A stretch of DNA of 64,000 bases from JAVDCA01 sp035293985 (GTDB lineage: Bacteria; Pseudomonadota; Alphaproteobacteria; Rhizobiales; Xanthobacteraceae), in assembly GCA_035293985.1 (NCBI GenBank), contig DATGLS010000004.1, positions 1-64,000 of the forward strand, in the 5' to 3' direction. Below the pieces are notes generated by a model that had not been told where the DNA came from, ran no database searches, and worked only from the letters and a program-made list of their open reading frames with translations. The translations under genes and the position numbers were made by a program. Shown one piece after another: positions 63,013 through 64,000 of this stretch (position 1 is the stretch's first letter; each line of letters begins with the position of its first letter).

Positions 63013-63780
63013 CTACGCCCCGAGCCGCACCCGCCCGCTGGCCGCCGCGCGGCAGGCCATGTGTCTCACCTCGTCGACCGAGGAAAACGAGCAGCCCTGG
63101 CGCTCCCACAACAGCGCGAGCGACTGCTCGGTGTGAATCGAGATGTGCCCGTTGCGCGGGGCGACATACCACCATCCGAGGCCGCTCGACTCTGCGAAAT
63201 CCGGCGGCAGCACCAGCGTCGAGAACAGCACCACGCCGTCGTCGGCCAGTCGCTCCAGAATGGCGCGCACGCAGCCGACCGGATCGGGCGTGTGCTCGAA
63301 GGTCTCGAAGCAGGTGATCAGATTGTAGGTCCCCTCCGGCGGCCTATCGAATTCCGGCGAGAAGGGATCGTAGGTATCGCAGTGCTTGAATCCATGCGCG
63401 CGCAAGCCTTTGGCGAAGGTGCCGTTGCCGCCGCCGTAATCGAGGACGCTCAGCCGTTCCTTGTGGGCATCGAACAGCCGCGCCACGAACGCCACGTTGC
63501 CGAGCGGCCGAAACTCGCGGTACTCGGGATCGACCTGGGCGTACTCGCGATTGTAGATGTGCGTGGCGAAATCCGCCGGGGTCCAGTCGTCGAACGCACC
63601 GGTGAACAGGAAGCCGCAGGCCGGGCAACGTCGATAGTAGATCGCACGACCGTAGAGCGGCAGGCGCATGCCGCGGTGGTCCACGCATGATTTATTGAAA
63701 TCGACCGAGCCGACCATCGGCGCCGGGCTTGCGCAGATCTTGCAGGGCGCAAATTGCGGGGCAGGGCTTGGAAAGTGCAT
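63013..63780 (-). CDS. Class I methyltransferase with N-terminal zinc-binding motif
   Basis: 255 residues. Two Cys pairs (CKICASPAP near the N-terminus and CPACGFLFTG near 52-55) resemble the zinc-binding motif of sugar C-methyltransferases. The SAM fold follows: LSVLDYGGGNGTFAKGLRAHGFKHCDTYDPF, then LITCFETFEHTPDPVGCVRAILERLADDGVVLFST and a histidine-rich NGHISIHTEQSLALLWERQG. Many such proteins act on sugars or lipids in surface polymer synthesis; none of those genes is visible here. Confidence 0.88.
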   Translation of the reverse strand: MHFPSPAPQFAPCKICASPAPMVGSVDFNKSCVDHRGMRLPLYGRAIYYRRCPACGFLFTGAFDDWTPADFATHIYNREYAQVDPEYREFRPLGNVAFVARLFDAHKERLSVLDYGGGNGTFAKGLRAHGFKHCDTYDPFSPEFDRPPEGTYNLITCFETFEHTPDPVGCVRAILERLADDGVVLFSTLVLPPDFAESSGLGWWYVAPRNGHISIHTEQSLALLWERQGCSFSSVDEVRHMACRAAASGRVRLGA

Positions 63781-63908
63781 GCCGGCGGTTTCCTTTGCGC
63801 CAAGCCAGCGACGGCAGATGAGGCCGAATCACTTCCGCAGTGTAGACGACCAACGCTGCGTCGGCGGAGGGCATTGCGGCGCGCAATGATCCGCCAAGTT
63901 GGGCCGAT

Positions 63909-64000
63909 CTACAAATACCGGTCTTCGCCCTCGGCGAGCTCGCGCACGCTCCACGCCAGCGGAAACCCGTACCCCGCACGTTGCCCCGGGCATTTCAGCT
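63909..64000 (-). CDS. 3' end of an unidentified gene (partial)
   Basis: On the minus strand a frame open at the window edge reads KCPGQRAGYGFPLAWSVREL and ends EGEDRYL with a TAG at 63909-63911. Composition is coding-like. Too short to name. Confidence 0.5.
   Translation of the reverse strand, partial: LKCPGQRAGYGFPLAWSVRELAEGEDRYL

Overview
The window is GC-rich, densely coded DNA that looks like the chromosome of an alphaproteobacterium of the order Hyphomicrobiales, close to Bradyrhizobium, Rhodopseudomonas or Xanthobacteraceae. The basis is the guaA-rsmB-MAPEG / guaB neighbourhood, the ppx-rlmE pair, a Bug-type solute-binding protein, an ECF41 sigma factor, and short palindromic elements around GTAGGGTGGGCAAAG at gene ends. 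The genus is inference from gene content only.

Left part (1-29.5 kb) is accessory-like. It holds many small units of a regulator plus one to four small enzymes: MarR/VOC, YafY, ArsR-SRPBCC-ABM-hydrolase, two stand-alone AraC regulators with their neighbours, GSTs, SnoaL/NTF2-like proteins, a class A beta-lactamase, an ECF41 sigma factor operon, and a large repeat-rich autotransporter. It also carries gene debris: an aldo/keto reductase tail, an ampR-like LysR gene collapsed by an internal deletion next to the beta-lactamase, a frameshifted arsR, a scrap of a YafY gene lying antisense inside the 3' end of an NADH dehydrogenase-like gene, and an internal fragment of guaA 10 kb from the intact guaA.

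Middle part (29.5-34.9 kb) is the most distinctive. A roughly 1 kb non-coding stretch has six copies of a 19-bp GAACGAAGCC unit, then three diverged repeats of about 135-140 bp, then an intrinsic terminator reading rightward with no protein gene before it. It lies directly upstream of a two-gene bacterial RNA repair operon: hen1 (RNA 3'-terminal ribose 2'-O-methyltransferase) and pnkp (kinase-phosphatase-ligase), coupled by an ATGA overlap. The repeats could be a lineage-specific dispersed element, or a non-coding RNA locus that works with the repair enzymes.

Right part (34.9-64 kb) is mostly core and catabolic. It has guaA, rsmB, MAPEG and guaB, then small conserved proteins, a DHA2 exporter, a LysR/SnoaL pair, ppx-rlmE, an orphan molybdopterin oxidoreductase large subunit, chrA, a zinc-ribbon metallo-hydrolase with DUF427, a Bug protein with nitroreductase and nitronate monooxygenase-like genes, and an aromatic-degradation-like set (extradiol dioxygenase, MFS transporter, ACMSD-like amidohydrolase, dienelactone hydrolase). 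It ends with cytochrome c, tRNA-Gln(CUG) and a methyltransferase. Short tandem repeats, often with a 12-bp period, and REP-like palindromes sit at many gene boundaries and in places supply start-proximal residues or stop codons.
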